Source of the DNA: Bacillota bacterium
Lineage (GTDB): Bacteria > Bacillota > Clostridia > Lachnospirales > Lachnospiraceae
Direction: 5' to 3'
NCBI GenBank assembly: GCA_023391695.1
Contig: JAEWAK010000041.1
Span: forward strand, 1-64,000
DNA: 64,000 bases
Shown here: piece after piece, positions 24,784-34,074 of the stretch
How positions within the stretch are numbered: the stretch's first letter is position 1
How the letters are laid out: the number at the start of each line of letters is the position of its first letter
Position numbers and translations under genes: made by a program
Notes under the pieces: model-generated
Database searches by the model: none
Told to the model about the DNA's origin: nothing
Seen by the model: the letters and a program-made list of their open reading frames with translations, nothing else

Positions 24784-26685
24784 ATGATTGAAAAGATGAA
24801 GTTTTTAAGTATTACAGGACCAAAAAGCGATTTTGACCGTGTTGTCAGCGTATACCTGAACAAATATGAAATCCATTTGGAAAATGCCTTATCCGAGCTC
24901 AGATCGGTCCACGACTTAAAACCCTTTATTGAAATTAACCCCTATAAAGACATATTACAAAAATCGGACGAACTTTTAGATAAGTTTGATAAAAAAGTAC
25001 CGGCAGCAACACACAGCATGACCCCCAAGGAAGCCTCCGATCTGATCAGCGCGATGATTCTGGATATGGAAGAACTGGAGGTAAAGAAAAAAGCTTTAAA
25101 GGCAGAAAGAGATCACTTAAGGGACTTAATCAGCAAAATACAGCCTTTCCGGCACCTAGATTACGAGATCAATAAAATCCTGGATTTTAAATTTACGAAA
25201 TTCCGCTTCGGCAGAATATCCCATGAATACTTTAACAAGTTTTCAAGGTATGTATACGATAATTTAACCACCCTGTTCTTTGAGTGTGACAGTGATACGG
25301 AATATGTCTGGGGGCTGTACTTTGTTCCTGCCGCCTATTCCGTTAAGATAGATGCCATCTATTCCTCCCTTCATTTTGAGAGGATTTATCTCCCGGCCGA
25401 ATACGAAGGCACCCCGGAAGATGCTTATAGATTAATAAACAGCAAGCTTGATACCATAACCGGGAAAATAAAAGAATTATCCGTAAAAGAGAATGCACTG
25501 TTAAACAGCCGGTCAGACGACATACTTTCAGCCCATGATACCTTAAGTATTTATTCCAAAAATTTTGACGTCCGGAAATTGGCTGCCTGTACCAAGTCCT
25601 CTGACAGTGAATTATTTTACTTTATCCTGTGCGGCTGGATGACCGAAGACAATACAAAAGTGTTCTTAAAAGAAATTGAAGACGATCCCAATGTCTACTG
25701 CCTTTCGGAAGATAAATACGAGGACCTGACGACAAAACCGCCTACCAAGCTTAAGAATATTAAGTTATTTAAGCCCTTTGAAACGTTTATAAAAATGTAC
25801 GGCCTTCCGGCTTATAACGAAATTGACCCGACTTCCTTTGTTGCCATTACCTATTCCCTGCTGTTCGGCATTATGTTTGGGGATGTGGGCCAGGGGCTCT
25901 GCCTGGTGATCGGAGGTGCACTGGTTTATAAATTAAAGAAAATGAATCTGGCCGCCATTATAGCTGCCGCCGGTATCTTTTCCACCATAATGGGCTTTTT
26001 ATACGGCAGTATATTCGGCTTTGAAGATATCATACCCCATCTTTGGTTAAAACCTATGGATAATGTAATGACAATCCTCATGACCGCCGTCGGTTTTGGT
26101 GTTTTGTTAATCATAATTTCCATGATATTAAATATTGTGAACGGAATCAAAGCCAGGGACGCGGAGAAGATCTTCTTTGATACCAACGGTATTGCCGGAC
26201 TCATTTTCTATGGGGCCGCCATTACCTGTGTCCTGTTGCTGTTTACGGGAAAAACCTTGCCGGCAGCCATAATATTGATCCTGTTTTTTGCAATTCCGCT
26301 GCTGATCCTGTTTTTCCGGGAACCCCTGGCTCACCTTGTGGAAAAGAAAACGAAAATATTTCCGGATAATAAAGGTATGTTTTTTCTGGAATCCTTATTT
26401 GAATTATTTGAAATTTTACTAAGCTATGTGACAAACTCCATCTCTTTCCTCCGTGTAGGCGCCTTTGCCTTAAGCCACGGGGCAATGATGGGCGTCGTTT
26501 TATTACTGGCAGACGCCGAGTCCGCCGATCCGAATATTCTTATACTGATACTGGGCAATGTCTTTGTAGCGGGCATGGAAGGCCTGATTGTGGGAATCCA
26601 GGTCCTAAGGCTTGAATATTATGAGATGTTCAGCCGCTTCTATAAGGGCACCGGCAAGGTATTTAAACCATATAAAAATAAATAG
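24784..26685 (+). CDS. ntpI: V-type ATPase subunit I (a)
   Basis: A 633-residue ion-translocating subunit. The N-terminal ~330 residues are soluble and coiled; the C-terminal half has about 7-8 transmembrane segments. FGIMFGDVGQGLCLVIGGALV and SYVTNSISFLRVGAFALSHGAMM are diagnostic, the latter holding the essential arginine. GGAGGTG precedes the ATG. It forms the half-channels against the c-ring. Confidence 0.95.
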   Translation: MIEKMKFLSITGPKSDFDRVVSVYLNKYEIHLENALSELRSVHDLKPFIEINPYKDILQKSDELLDKFDKKVPAATHSMTPKEASDLISAMILDMEELEVKKKALKAERDHLRDLISKIQPFRHLDYEINKILDFKFTKFRFGRISHEYFNKFSRYVYDNLTTLFFECDSDTEYVWGLYFVPAAYSVKIDAIYSSLHFERIYLPAEYEGTPEDAYRLINSKLDTITGKIKELSVKENALLNSRSDDILSAHDTLSIYSKNFDVRKLAACTKSSDSELFYFILCGWMTEDNTKVFLKEIEDDPNVYCLSEDKYEDLTTKPPTKLKNIKLFKPFETFIKMYGLPAYNEIDPTSFVAITYSLLFGIMFGDVGQGLCLVIGGALVYKLKKMNLAAIIAAAGIFSTIMGFLYGSIFGFEDIIPHLWLKPMDNVMTILMTAVGFGVLLIIISMILNIVNGIKARDAEKIFFDTNGIAGLIFYGAAITCVLLLFTGKTLPAAIILILFFAIPLLILFFREPLAHLVEKKTKIFPDNKGMFFLESLFELFEILLSYVTNSISFLRVGAFALSHGAMMGVVLLLADAESADPNILILILGNVFVAGMEGLIVGIQVLRLEYYEMFSRFYKGTGKVFKPYKNK

Positions 26686-26707
26686 AAAACTTTAGGAGGA
26701 ACCTATT

Positions 26708-27124
26708 ATGACAATAAGAATTATATTCGCAGCCGCTTTGATTTTAAGTATAATCATTCCCTTTGGGGCATTTCTATTAGGTGAAAAGAAAAAGGGGAAT
26801 TTAAAAGCAGCGCTTGCCAGTAATGCCTTTTTCTTCTTCGGTACCTTAATAATTGCAGATATTTTATTATTTGGCGGTAAGGTATCCGCTGCCGGGGCGG
26901 AAAATATTTCCGCCTCCGCCGAGGGCTGGAGATACATGGCTGCCGCCCTTTCCACCGGGCTCTCCTGTATCGGCGGCGGTATCGCCGTCGCTTCTGCCGC
27001 TTCCGCTGCCCTGGGAGCTTTAAGCGAAGATTCCAGTATTATGGGTAAAGCCTTGATCTTCGTTGCCCTGGCAGAAGGGATAGCCTTATATGGGTTAATT
27101 GTTTCCTTTACGATTTTAGGCTAA
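26708..27124 (+). CDS. ntpK: V-type ATPase subunit K (c-ring proteolipid)
   Basis: A 138-residue proteolipid with four hydrophobic helices. The second hairpin is canonical: a glycine-rich helix (GLSCIGGGIAVASAASAAL) and the ion-binding glutamate E123 in ALAEGIALYGLIVSF. The first hairpin lacks both the glycine-rich repeat and a carboxylate, as in NtpK-like fused proteolipids but more diverged. Whether Na+ or H+ is moved cannot be decided here. GGAGG precedes the ATG. Confidence 0.9.
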   Translation: MTIRIIFAAALILSIIIPFGAFLLGEKKKGNLKAALASNAFFFFGTLIIADILLFGGKVSAAGAENISASAEGWRYMAAALSTGLSCIGGGIAVASAASAALGALSEDSSIMGKALIFVALAEGIALYGLIVSFTILG

Positions 27125-27148
27125 AACTATATTTTGGAGGTGATCCCT

Positions 27149-27457
27149 ATGCGCATGTATCTGATCAGCGATAACGTGGATACTTATACCGGAATGCGCC
27201 TTGCAGGTGTCAACGGCGTTGTCATACATTCAAGGGAGCATTTAAAGGAGCAGCTGGATAAGGTAATCGCCGATAAAACCGTTGGCGTTATATTAATTAC
27301 GGAAAAGCTCAGTGCCGAATTTCCCGACATTATCAATGATGTCAAATTAAACCGGAAACTTCCGTTGATCGTGGAAATACCCGACCGTCACGGAACCGGA
27401 CGTAAACCGGACTTCATTACTTCCTATGTCAATGAAGCCATCGGTATTAAAATATAA
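27149..27457 (+). CDS. ntpG: V-type ATPase subunit F
   Basis: A 102-residue central-stalk subunit F (NtpG). The start RMYLISDNVDTYTGMRLAGV and the tail DRHGTGRKPDFITSYVNEAIG are family typical. I use ATG 27149, preceded by GGAGGTGAT; a TTG at 27134 overlaps that ribosome binding site and is rejected. Confidence 0.93.
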   Translation: MRMYLISDNVDTYTGMRLAGVNGVVIHSREHLKEQLDKVIADKTVGVILITEKLSAEFPDIINDVKLNRKLPLIVEIPDRHGTGRKPDFITSYVNEAIGIKI

Positions 27458-27473
27458 ACAGAGGTGATTTCCC

Positions 27474-28064
27474 ATGACCTTAGATGAAAAATTGGATCAG
27501 TTCTATCATGCTGCCATTGAAAGTGCCACCGGCCAAAATCTCCAAATCGTTGAGGAGTACCAGAAATCTCTTCAGGCAGCCTATGAAGACCATAAAAAAG
27601 AAGCTTTAAAAAAAGCAGAGGCGGCTTACCGGGCAGAATCCGAAAAACTGCTTCGGGAGAAAAACCGCGAACTTTCTGCCGAAGCCATCCGGTTAAAGCG
27701 TAAAATAAATGAAAAGTCTGTGGAATTGGCAGATAAATTATTTGGGGAAATAACAGGCAAACTGACGGCATTTATGGCCGGCCCCGAGTATTTTGATTTA
27801 CTGTGCCGTCAGATAAGGAATGCGGTAAATTTTGCAAAAGGCGATAGCATGACCATATATATTAATCCCTCGGACAGCAGTTTAAAGGCTGCCCTGGAAT
27901 CCGAAACGAAAGCTGCCCTCACCGTCAGCACCAGGGATTTTACCGGCGGTATCAGGGCTGTGATCCATGACAAAAATATATTGATTGATCATTCCTTTTT
28001 AACGAAACTGGAAGAGTTAAGGACTTCCTGCGGCAACTATTCGGGTGCCTCAGGGAATCTGTAG
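27474..28064 (+). CDS. ntpE: V-type ATPase subunit E
   Basis: A 196-residue peripheral-stalk subunit E (NtpE). The N-terminal ~110 residues are a lysine/glutamate-rich helix, and the C-terminal domain ends with FTGGIRAVIHDKNILIDHSF, close to the canonical GGxxxxxxxxxIxxDNSF signature. GAGGTGATTT precedes the ATG. It is 16 bp after subunit F. Confidence 0.9.
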   Translation: MTLDEKLDQFYHAAIESATGQNLQIVEEYQKSLQAAYEDHKKEALKKAEAAYRAESEKLLREKNRELSAEAIRLKRKINEKSVELADKLFGEITGKLTAFMAGPEYFDLLCRQIRNAVNFAKGDSMTIYINPSDSSLKAALESETKAALTVSTRDFTGGIRAVIHDKNILIDHSFLTKLEELRTSCGNYSGASGNL

Positions 28065-28116
28065 AATTTCGTGTAAACTACGCCATAATATCTAAGAAAG
28101 GGGAGTTTTCTCCATT

Positions 28117-29883
28117 ATGAATCTGACTGGAAAAATATCCGGTATAAACGGACCAATTATATACGTAGGCGGTAATCAGGGCTTTAAAATGGGCGAAATG
28201 GTCCTGGTGGGAAAACAAAATCTTGTGGGTGAAGTAATCGGCCTTAAAAATACGGAAACCACCATCCAGGTATATGAGGAAACCACCGGTTTAAAACCGG
28301 GTGAAGAAGTTACCGGAACCGGTGCCGCCATATCCGTGACTCTGGCTCCCGGTATTATCAGCAATATCTTTGACGGTATTGAACGCCCCTTAAAAGAGAT
28401 CTCCGCCCTCTCCGGAGCCTTCATATCCAGGGGAATGCGTGTGGACGCTTTGGACACGGCCAGGCTGTGGAAGGTTCATATTACCGTGAAAGAAGGGGAG
28501 GAGATTTACGGAGGGGCCATCATTGCGGAAGTGCCGGAAACTCCTGCAATTATCCACAAATCCATGGTTCCGCCATCCCTTTCGGGAACCGTTACAAAGG
28601 TTGTTCCGGATGGCCAATATACCATCAATGACCCGATCGTTACAATAAAAGATGCCGCCGGTCAGGAAAAGGTCCTGACCCTTACCCAGAAATGGCCCAT
28701 CCGTATCCCTAGGCCAACCAATAAACGTTATGCCTCCGACCGGCCTTTAATTACCGGCCAGCGTATCCTCGATACCTTATTCCCCATTGCCAAAGGCGGG
28801 ACTGCTGCCATACCGGGAGGCTTTGGTACCGGAAAAACCATGACCCAGCACCAGCTGGCCAAATGGTCCGATGCGGATATCATCATCTATATCGGCTGCG
28901 GCGAACGGGGTAATGAGATGACGGAAGTACTGGAGGATTTCAGTAAACTGGTGGATCCCAGATCCGGCAATCCCCTTTTAGACCGTACCACCTTAATAGC
29001 CAACACCTCCAATATGCCGGTAGCAGCCAGGGAAGCCAGTATTTATACCGGAATTACTTTGGCGGAATATTACCGGGACATGGGGTATCACGTGGCTATT
29101 ATGGCGGATTCCACCTCCCGCTGGGCAGAGGCCTTACGCGAAATGTCCGGCCGCCTGGAAGAGATGCCCGCCGAGGAAGGTTTCCCGGCTTATCTGGCCT
29201 CCCGGCTGTCCGGTTTTTATGAACGGGCCGGTTTTATGGAGAATTTAAACGGTACGGAAGGCAGTGTCTCCATTATCGGGGCCGTATCCCCCCAGGGCGG
29301 TGATTTCTCGGAACCGGTAACCCAGAATACCAAGCGGTTTGTCCGTTGTTTCTGGGCATTGGACAAATCTTTGGCTTATGCAAGGCATTTTCCCGCGATC
29401 CAGTGGCTTACCAGTTACAGTGAATATTTATCGGACCTTGCCCCCTGGTACACGGCCAACGTGGGAAGTGATTTTGTGGACTGCCGCAACCAGCTCTTAA
29501 GTATCTTAACCGAAGAAAGTAAACTGAATGAAATTGTTAAATTAATCGGAAGCGATGTCCTTCCCGACGACCAGAAACTTATCCTGGAAATCGCAAGAGT
29601 CATACGCCTGGGCTTTGTCCAGCAGAATGCTTACCACCCTTCCGATACTTATGTGCCTCTGAGCAAACAGCTTAAGATGATGCGGACCATATTGTACTTA
29701 AACGGCAAAGCCAAGCAGTTAATTGCCATGAATATGCCTATGTCCGTATTAAAGCAGGAAGATATATTTGAAAAAATAATTTCCATTAAATACGATGTGG
29801 GAAATGATGAACTGGATAAATTTGCTAACTATCAAGCCATGATTGACAGTTTTTATAATCAGGTCCTGGCTAAAAATGCATAA
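28117..29883 (+). CDS. ntpA: V-type ATPase catalytic subunit A
   Basis: The 588-residue catalytic subunit. The Walker A motif GGFGTGKT is at 234-241, with the family's non-homologous region before it (GETTEV-like insertion, ~110-190). Further motifs include IYIGCGERGNEMTEVLEDF, ADSTSRWAEALREMSGRLEEMPAEEG and SPQGGDFSEPVTQ. All catalytic elements appear intact. It hydrolyses or synthesises ATP with subunit B. Confidence 0.97.
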   Translation: MNLTGKISGINGPIIYVGGNQGFKMGEMVLVGKQNLVGEVIGLKNTETTIQVYEETTGLKPGEEVTGTGAAISVTLAPGIISNIFDGIERPLKEISALSGAFISRGMRVDALDTARLWKVHITVKEGEEIYGGAIIAEVPETPAIIHKSMVPPSLSGTVTKVVPDGQYTINDPIVTIKDAAGQEKVLTLTQKWPIRIPRPTNKRYASDRPLITGQRILDTLFPIAKGGTAAIPGGFGTGKTMTQHQLAKWSDADIIIYIGCGERGNEMTEVLEDFSKLVDPRSGNPLLDRTTLIANTSNMPVAAREASIYTGITLAEYYRDMGYHVAIMADSTSRWAEALREMSGRLEEMPAEEGFPAYLASRLSGFYERAGFMENLNGTEGSVSIIGAVSPQGGDFSEPVTQNTKRFVRCFWALDKSLAYARHFPAIQWLTSYSEYLSDLAPWYTANVGSDFVDCRNQLLSILTEESKLNEIVKLIGSDVLPDDQKLILEIARVIRLGFVQQNAYHPSDTYVPLSKQLKMMRTILYLNGKAKQLIAMNMPMSVLKQEDIFEKIISIKYDVGNDELDKFANYQAMIDSFYNQVLAKNA

Positions 29884-29894
29884 GGAGGTATCCT

Positions 29895-31373
29895 ATGTCA
29901 ATCGAATATTTAGGACTTAGTGAAATTAACGGGCCCTTAATTGCCCTGGAGGGTATCCGGGATGCATCCTATGATGAAATCGTGGAGCTGTCCGTGGAAG
30001 GTAAGAAAAAGCTCGGCAGAATCATTGAAGTCTATGAAGACAGGGCTGTCATACAGGTATTTCAGGGTACGGAGGACATGTCCCTGCACAATACCCATAC
30101 CAAGTTAACGGGACACCCTATGGAAATAGCACTTTCCGAAGATATACTGGGCCGGATTTTTAACGGTGCCGGCAAGCCCATCGACGGCCTGGGTCCCCTT
30201 GCCGCCGGACTGAAACGGGATGTTAACGGGCTGCCTCTTAATCCCTGCACCAGGGAATATCCCCGTAACTACATTAAAACCGGTATTTCCGCCATTGACT
30301 GCCTGACTACCTTAATCCGGGGACAAAAGCTTCCCATCTTTTCCGGCAACGGCCTGCCCCATGACCAGCTGGCAGCCCAGATAGTCAGACAGGCTTCTTT
30401 AGCGGAAAACAGCAATGAGGAATTTGCCGTCGTATTTGCCGCCATGGGGGTAAAACATGATGTTGCCGACTTCTTCCGCCGCAGCTTTGAAGACAGCGGG
30501 GCAAGTTCTCATGTAGTCATGTTTTTAAATCTTGCCAACGATCCGGTGGTGGAACGGTTAATTACACCCAAAGTAGCCTTAACTGCTGCGGAATACCTGG
30601 CTTTTGAAAAAGGCATGCATATCCTGGTTATTTTAACGGATATGACTTCTTTTACGGAGGCAATGCGTGAAGTTTCCTCCTCCAAAGGAGAAATTCCCAG
30701 CAGGAAGGGTTACCCCGGCTACCTATACAGCGAACTGGCCACCCTTTATGAAAGGGCAGGCATAATCAGGGGTTCCAAGGGTTCCGTGACCCAGATCCCC
30801 ATCCTTACCATGCCGAATGACGATATTACCCATCCCATTCCTGACCTGACCGGATATATAACCGAAGGACAGATCGTTTTGGACCGTACCCTTCACCAGA
30901 AAGCGATTTATCCTCCCATCAGCATCCTGCCTTCCTTATCCCGGCTTATGAAGGACGGGATCGGCGAAGGATATACCAGGGAAGACCATCAGGATCTTGC
31001 CAACCAGCTTTTTTCATCCTATGCCCGTGTCGGGGAAGCCAGAAATTTAGCCAGCGTAATCGGAGAAGATGAATTATCTCCCGTGGATAAAAGGTATTTA
31101 AAATTTGGCGCCGCCCTGGAACAGGAATTCATAGCCCAGGGATATAATGAGGACCGGCCGGTGTTAAAATCCCTGGACAAAGGCTGGAGTCTTTTATCCA
31201 TACTTCCCAGAGAGGAATTAGACCGTGTGGATACCAAAATATTGGACCGGTACTACCAGGCTGCCCCGGAATCAAACAAGCCTGAAGAATCAAGCAGGCA
31301 CGATGAACCAAGCGGACACGATGAATCAAGCAGACACGATGAACCAAACAGACACGATGAATCAAACAAGTGA
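29895..31373 (+). CDS. ntpB: V-type ATPase regulatory subunit B, with repeat tail
   Basis: A 492-residue non-catalytic B subunit (NtpB). The core motifs GISAIDCLTTLIRGQKLPIF, TDMTSFTEAMREVSS and ITHPIPDLTGYITEGQI are intact. The canonical protein ends near ILDRYY; here about 35 more residues follow, containing four tandem hexapeptides of the form (S/P)(S/N)(R/G)HDE. That tail is unusual. GGAGG precedes the ATG. Confidence 0.95.
   Translation: MSIEYLGLSEINGPLIALEGIRDASYDEIVELSVEGKKKLGRIIEVYEDRAVIQVFQGTEDMSLHNTHTKLTGHPMEIALSEDILGRIFNGAGKPIDGLGPLAAGLKRDVNGLPLNPCTREYPRNYIKTGISAIDCLTTLIRGQKLPIFSGNGLPHDQLAAQIVRQASLAENSNEEFAVVFAAMGVKHDVADFFRRSFEDSGASSHVVMFLNLANDPVVERLITPKVALTAAEYLAFEKGMHILVILTDMTSFTEAMREVSSSKGEIPSRKGYPGYLYSELATLYERAGIIRGSKGSVTQIPILTMPNDDITHPIPDLTGYITEGQIVLDRTLHQKAIYPPISILPSLSRLMKDGIGEGYTREDHQDLANQLFSSYARVGEARNLASVIGEDELSPVDKRYLKFGAALEQEFIAQGYNEDRPVLKSLDKGWSLLSILPREELDRVDTKILDRYYQAAPESNKPEESSRHDEPSGHDESSRHDEPNRHDESNK
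31290..31361 (+). repeat. Four 18-bp tandem repeats in the ntpB tail
   Basis: Four in-frame 18-bp units (31290, 31308, 31326, 31344) encode SSRHDE, PSGHDE, SSRHDE and PNRHDE. The near-identical DNA suggests slipped-strand expansion. Confidence 0.85.
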
Positions 31374-31431
31374 CTGATTACAGGATTTCTTACGATTTAA
31401 CACATTTATGCGTCTACGCAACGGAGGTTTT

Positions 31432-32043
31432 ATGGATCCTAATACATTTCCTACCAAGGGTAATTTAATAGCGGCAAAAAACTCCCTGGCCCTGGCAAAC
31501 CAGGGTTATGACCTGATGGATAAAAAGCGTAACATCCTGATCCGGGAATTGTTGGAATTAATCGACAAAGCTAAAAACATCCAGTCTGAAATAGACGTTA
31601 CCTTCACTGCTGCCTATCTGGCCCTGCAGCGGGCCAACATTGAAATGGGGATCCGGAATGTGGAAGATTTAAGCAGTACCGTACCGGAGGAGAATTCCAT
31701 CGTAATCAAACAACGCAGCATTATGGGTACGGAAATTCCTTTAGTAGAATTTAATGAGTCCGACAGCAAACCGACCTATTCTTTTTATAATACCCGGTTA
31801 TCCTTGGACGAAGCCACCAACCGTTTTAAGAAAGTAAAGGAACTTACCCTCCGCCTTGCCATGATTGAAAACTCTGCCTACCGTCTTGCCACCAATATCA
31901 AAAAAACCCAGAAGCGGGCCAATGCTTTGAAAAACATAACCATTCCCTATTATACGGAATTGGTCCATGATATCCAGAATTCCCTGGAAGAGCGGGAACG
32001 TGAAGAATTTACCCGGCTTAAAGTAATTAAAAAGAGACGTTAG
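31432..32043 (+). CDS. ntpD: V-type ATPase subunit D
   Basis: A 203-residue central rotor subunit D (NtpD): two long helices, with the N-terminal PTKGNLIAAKNSLALANQGYDLMDKKRNIL and the C-terminal KTQKRANALKNITIPYY signatures. I start at ATG 31432, preceded by GGAGG; an ATG at 31408 lacks one. It is the last gene of the operon. Confidence 0.93.
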   Translation: MDPNTFPTKGNLIAAKNSLALANQGYDLMDKKRNILIRELLELIDKAKNIQSEIDVTFTAAYLALQRANIEMGIRNVEDLSSTVPEENSIVIKQRSIMGTEIPLVEFNESDSKPTYSFYNTRLSLDEATNRFKKVKELTLRLAMIENSAYRLATNIKKTQKRANALKNITIPYYTELVHDIQNSLEEREREEFTRLKVIKKRR

Positions 32044-32103
32044 CAAAGACAGCCGGTACAAAGTTATGATCCGAATGCCAAAAATCCGGTCCAGTCTATA
32101 TAA

Positions 32104-32173
32104 TGAATACAGGTGCATATACAATTCATTTGGCCGCCTTTCCTCATATGAATTGTAAATGCACCTGTATTCA
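32104..32173 (+). terminator. Long hairpin ending the V-ATPase operon
   Basis: Two 26-nt arms (32104-32129 and 32148-32173) pair with one mismatch around an 18-nt loop. It lies 60 bp after ntpD. The stem is AT rich and unusually long for a terminator, and TACATTGTTTTATAAAA follows. Confidence 0.65.
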
Positions 32174-32354
32174 TACATTGTTTTATAAAAGACTTCCATA
32201 GGAATTTAACCTTACAAGGTATGAGCAAACGGCACAGTGGATTGCGAATATCCGCTTTGACTAAAATTATACTTGTATTTACAACTTGGGAGTTTTATTG
32301 TAAAATTAATGGTAGCGATTTGGTTGCCAATACCGCAAGGTGTTTTTGCAACGC

Positions 32355-32391
32355 AAAACCTGAGGATTTCAGCTTCGAAATCACAGGTTTT
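32355..32391 (+). terminator. Terminator-like hairpin upstream of araR
   Basis: AAAACCTG/CAGGTTTT with inner GATTTC/GAAATC pairing, followed by TTATG. It lies about 190 bp before araR and may end a short transcript or act in the araR leader. Confidence 0.5.
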
Positions 32392-32435
32392 TATGTAATT
32401 TCTGCGCAGAAACATAACTTTGTAACTTTCAGGCG

Positions 32436-32479
32436 GTACGACTGAATAGTTACAATTAATGTAATTATTCGGTCGATAC
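32436..32479. promoter_or_regulatory. Palindrome upstream of araR
   Basis: An interrupted inverted repeat (GTACGACTGAATAGTTACA / TGTAATTATTCGGTCGATAC) with one unpaired base per arm, centred about 127 bp before araR. It is a candidate operator for araR or a divergently acting factor. Confidence 0.4.
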
Positions 32480-32583
32480 GGAAAAAGACCGCTGAAAAAC
32501 ACAAATATTGAATACCAAAACGGATCAACGCTGAAAAAACGTATTTTTTAAAAAATTTTTATACCAGAGAAAACGGGGTTTAT

Positions 32584-33672
32584 ATGATTAATAATGAACA
32601 ATCCAAACATGCTGTACTCAGTCAGTGGATAAAAGAAAATATAGAAAATTCCACTTTTAAAACAGGTGAGAAAATTCCATCCGAGAACGAATTGGCTGCC
32701 CGGTTTACGATCAGCCGCCAGACGGTCAGACAGGCCATCGGTACACTGGTCGCCGAAGGTATCCTTGTAAGGGAACATGGCAGCGGCACCTACGTAAGCC
32801 TGCCGGGGAAAAAGGCCTCCTTCGAAAAAACCATGCGGATCGGCGTTATTACCACCTACCTGGATGACTATGTCTTTCCAAGTATTATCCATGGAATTGA
32901 GGAAGTTTTAACGGCTAACGGTTATACCCTGTCCCTGGGCATCACCCATAATAAACCCTCCGATGAGGAAAAAAGCCTGATCCAGATCATGCAAAGCGGT
33001 GTGGACGGGCTTATTGTGGAAGGCACCAAATCGGCACTGCCAAATTCCAACCAGCGTTTATATGAGCAAATAAAGGAAAAGAATATCCCCACGGTTTTTA
33101 TTAACGGCTATTACCGTGACTATAAGGGTTCCTATATCATATTGGATGATGTAAAAGCCGGGGAAATGCTGACAGATATTTTAATCCAGAACGGCCACAC
33201 TTTAATAGGCGGTATTTTTAAATCCGATGACCTGCAGGGAATCGGGCGGTATGAAGGCCTTTTAAAATCCATGAAAAAAGCCGGTCTTACCGTAAATGAC
33301 AACTCGATTATATGGTATACCACAGAGGACTTCCAGTACTTTTTCGAAGGCGGCATGGACAAAATCATTCTGGACCGTTTAAAAGATGTTACCGGTGTGG
33401 TTTGTTATAACGACCTGGTTGCGGCGGCTTTAATCCGCCTGTTAAAAAGAAACGGAAAGTCCTATCCGGAAGACTTATCCATCGTCAGCGTTGACAATTC
33501 TTTTCTGGCGAAACACATGGTCTTTAACCTGACTTCCATTGTATATCCTGCAAAAAAAATAGGAAAAAAAGCTGCCCAGTTATTGTTGCAGCATATCAAT
33601 AATTCCCGGAAACCGGAGCATATTATATTGGATCCCTATATTAAAATCAGGGATTCCGTAAAAAAATTATAA
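32584..33672 (+). CDS. araR: AraR-like arabinose repressor
   Basis: A 362-residue regulator with the AraR chimeric architecture: an N-terminal GntR-type winged helix (residues ~12-72; KIPSENELAARFTISRQTVR) and a C-terminal LacI-type periplasmic-binding-protein domain (MRIGVITTYLDDYVFPSII onward). Its place directly upstream of araBAD and the AraR-like box before araB support L-arabinose as the inducer. Binding to TTGTACGTACA is known for B. subtilis AraR. Confidence 0.9.
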   Translation: MINNEQSKHAVLSQWIKENIENSTFKTGEKIPSENELAARFTISRQTVRQAIGTLVAEGILVREHGSGTYVSLPGKKASFEKTMRIGVITTYLDDYVFPSIIHGIEEVLTANGYTLSLGITHNKPSDEEKSLIQIMQSGVDGLIVEGTKSALPNSNQRLYEQIKEKNIPTVFINGYYRDYKGSYIILDDVKAGEMLTDILIQNGHTLIGGIFKSDDLQGIGRYEGLLKSMKKAGLTVNDNSIIWYTTEDFQYFFEGGMDKIILDRLKDVTGVVCYNDLVAAALIRLLKRNGKSYPEDLSIVSVDNSFLAKHMVFNLTSIVYPAKKIGKKAAQLLLQHINNSRKPEHIILDPYIKIRDSVKKL

Positions 33673-33927
33673 AACAGTTGAAACGGAGTGCCCCAAATCC
33701 AATACTTTGCAGCTCTGCAAGCCCATACCGCTTATACCACGCTTACCGTATATGGTGCCTGCCGGATGTAACGGATTTTGAATGCACTCTTTTTTTAACG
33801 GAAAATTTAGATTATTTATGCGAATTGCCAACGAGGGCATTCGGATTTCTCGGGGCAGCGGAATAGCAACAGAATAGTAGCCGAAATAGTAACTGAATAG
33901 TTGCCCTTATTTAACCATGATTAATAC

Positions 33928-33956
33928 TTGCTTTTTTTAATGTTTTCATATAGAAT
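33928..33956 (+). promoter_or_regulatory. Candidate araB promoter
   Basis: TTGCTT (33928-33933), a 17-bp spacer and TAGAAT (33951-33956). The AraR-like box begins just downstream of the expected start site, a roadblock arrangement. A GGAGGC/GCCTCC hairpin (34016-34035) lies in the 5' leader. Confidence 0.5.
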
Positions 33957-33968
33957 TAAATTATATTA

Positions 33969-33984
33969 ACTTGTACGTACATCT
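33969..33984 (+). promoter_or_regulatory. AraR operator-like box
   Basis: ACTTGTACGTACATCT is symmetric about GTACGTAC and closely matches the B. subtilis AraR consensus ATTTGTACGTACAAAT. It precedes araB by about 90 bp. Confidence 0.75.
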
Positions 33985-34074
33985 TTTATGCCGTACTGTT
34001 TTATGCCCTGTTGACAAGGAGGCTCCTGCCTCCTTTACACTACAAAAATATAATGATATTAGGAGGTATTCATA

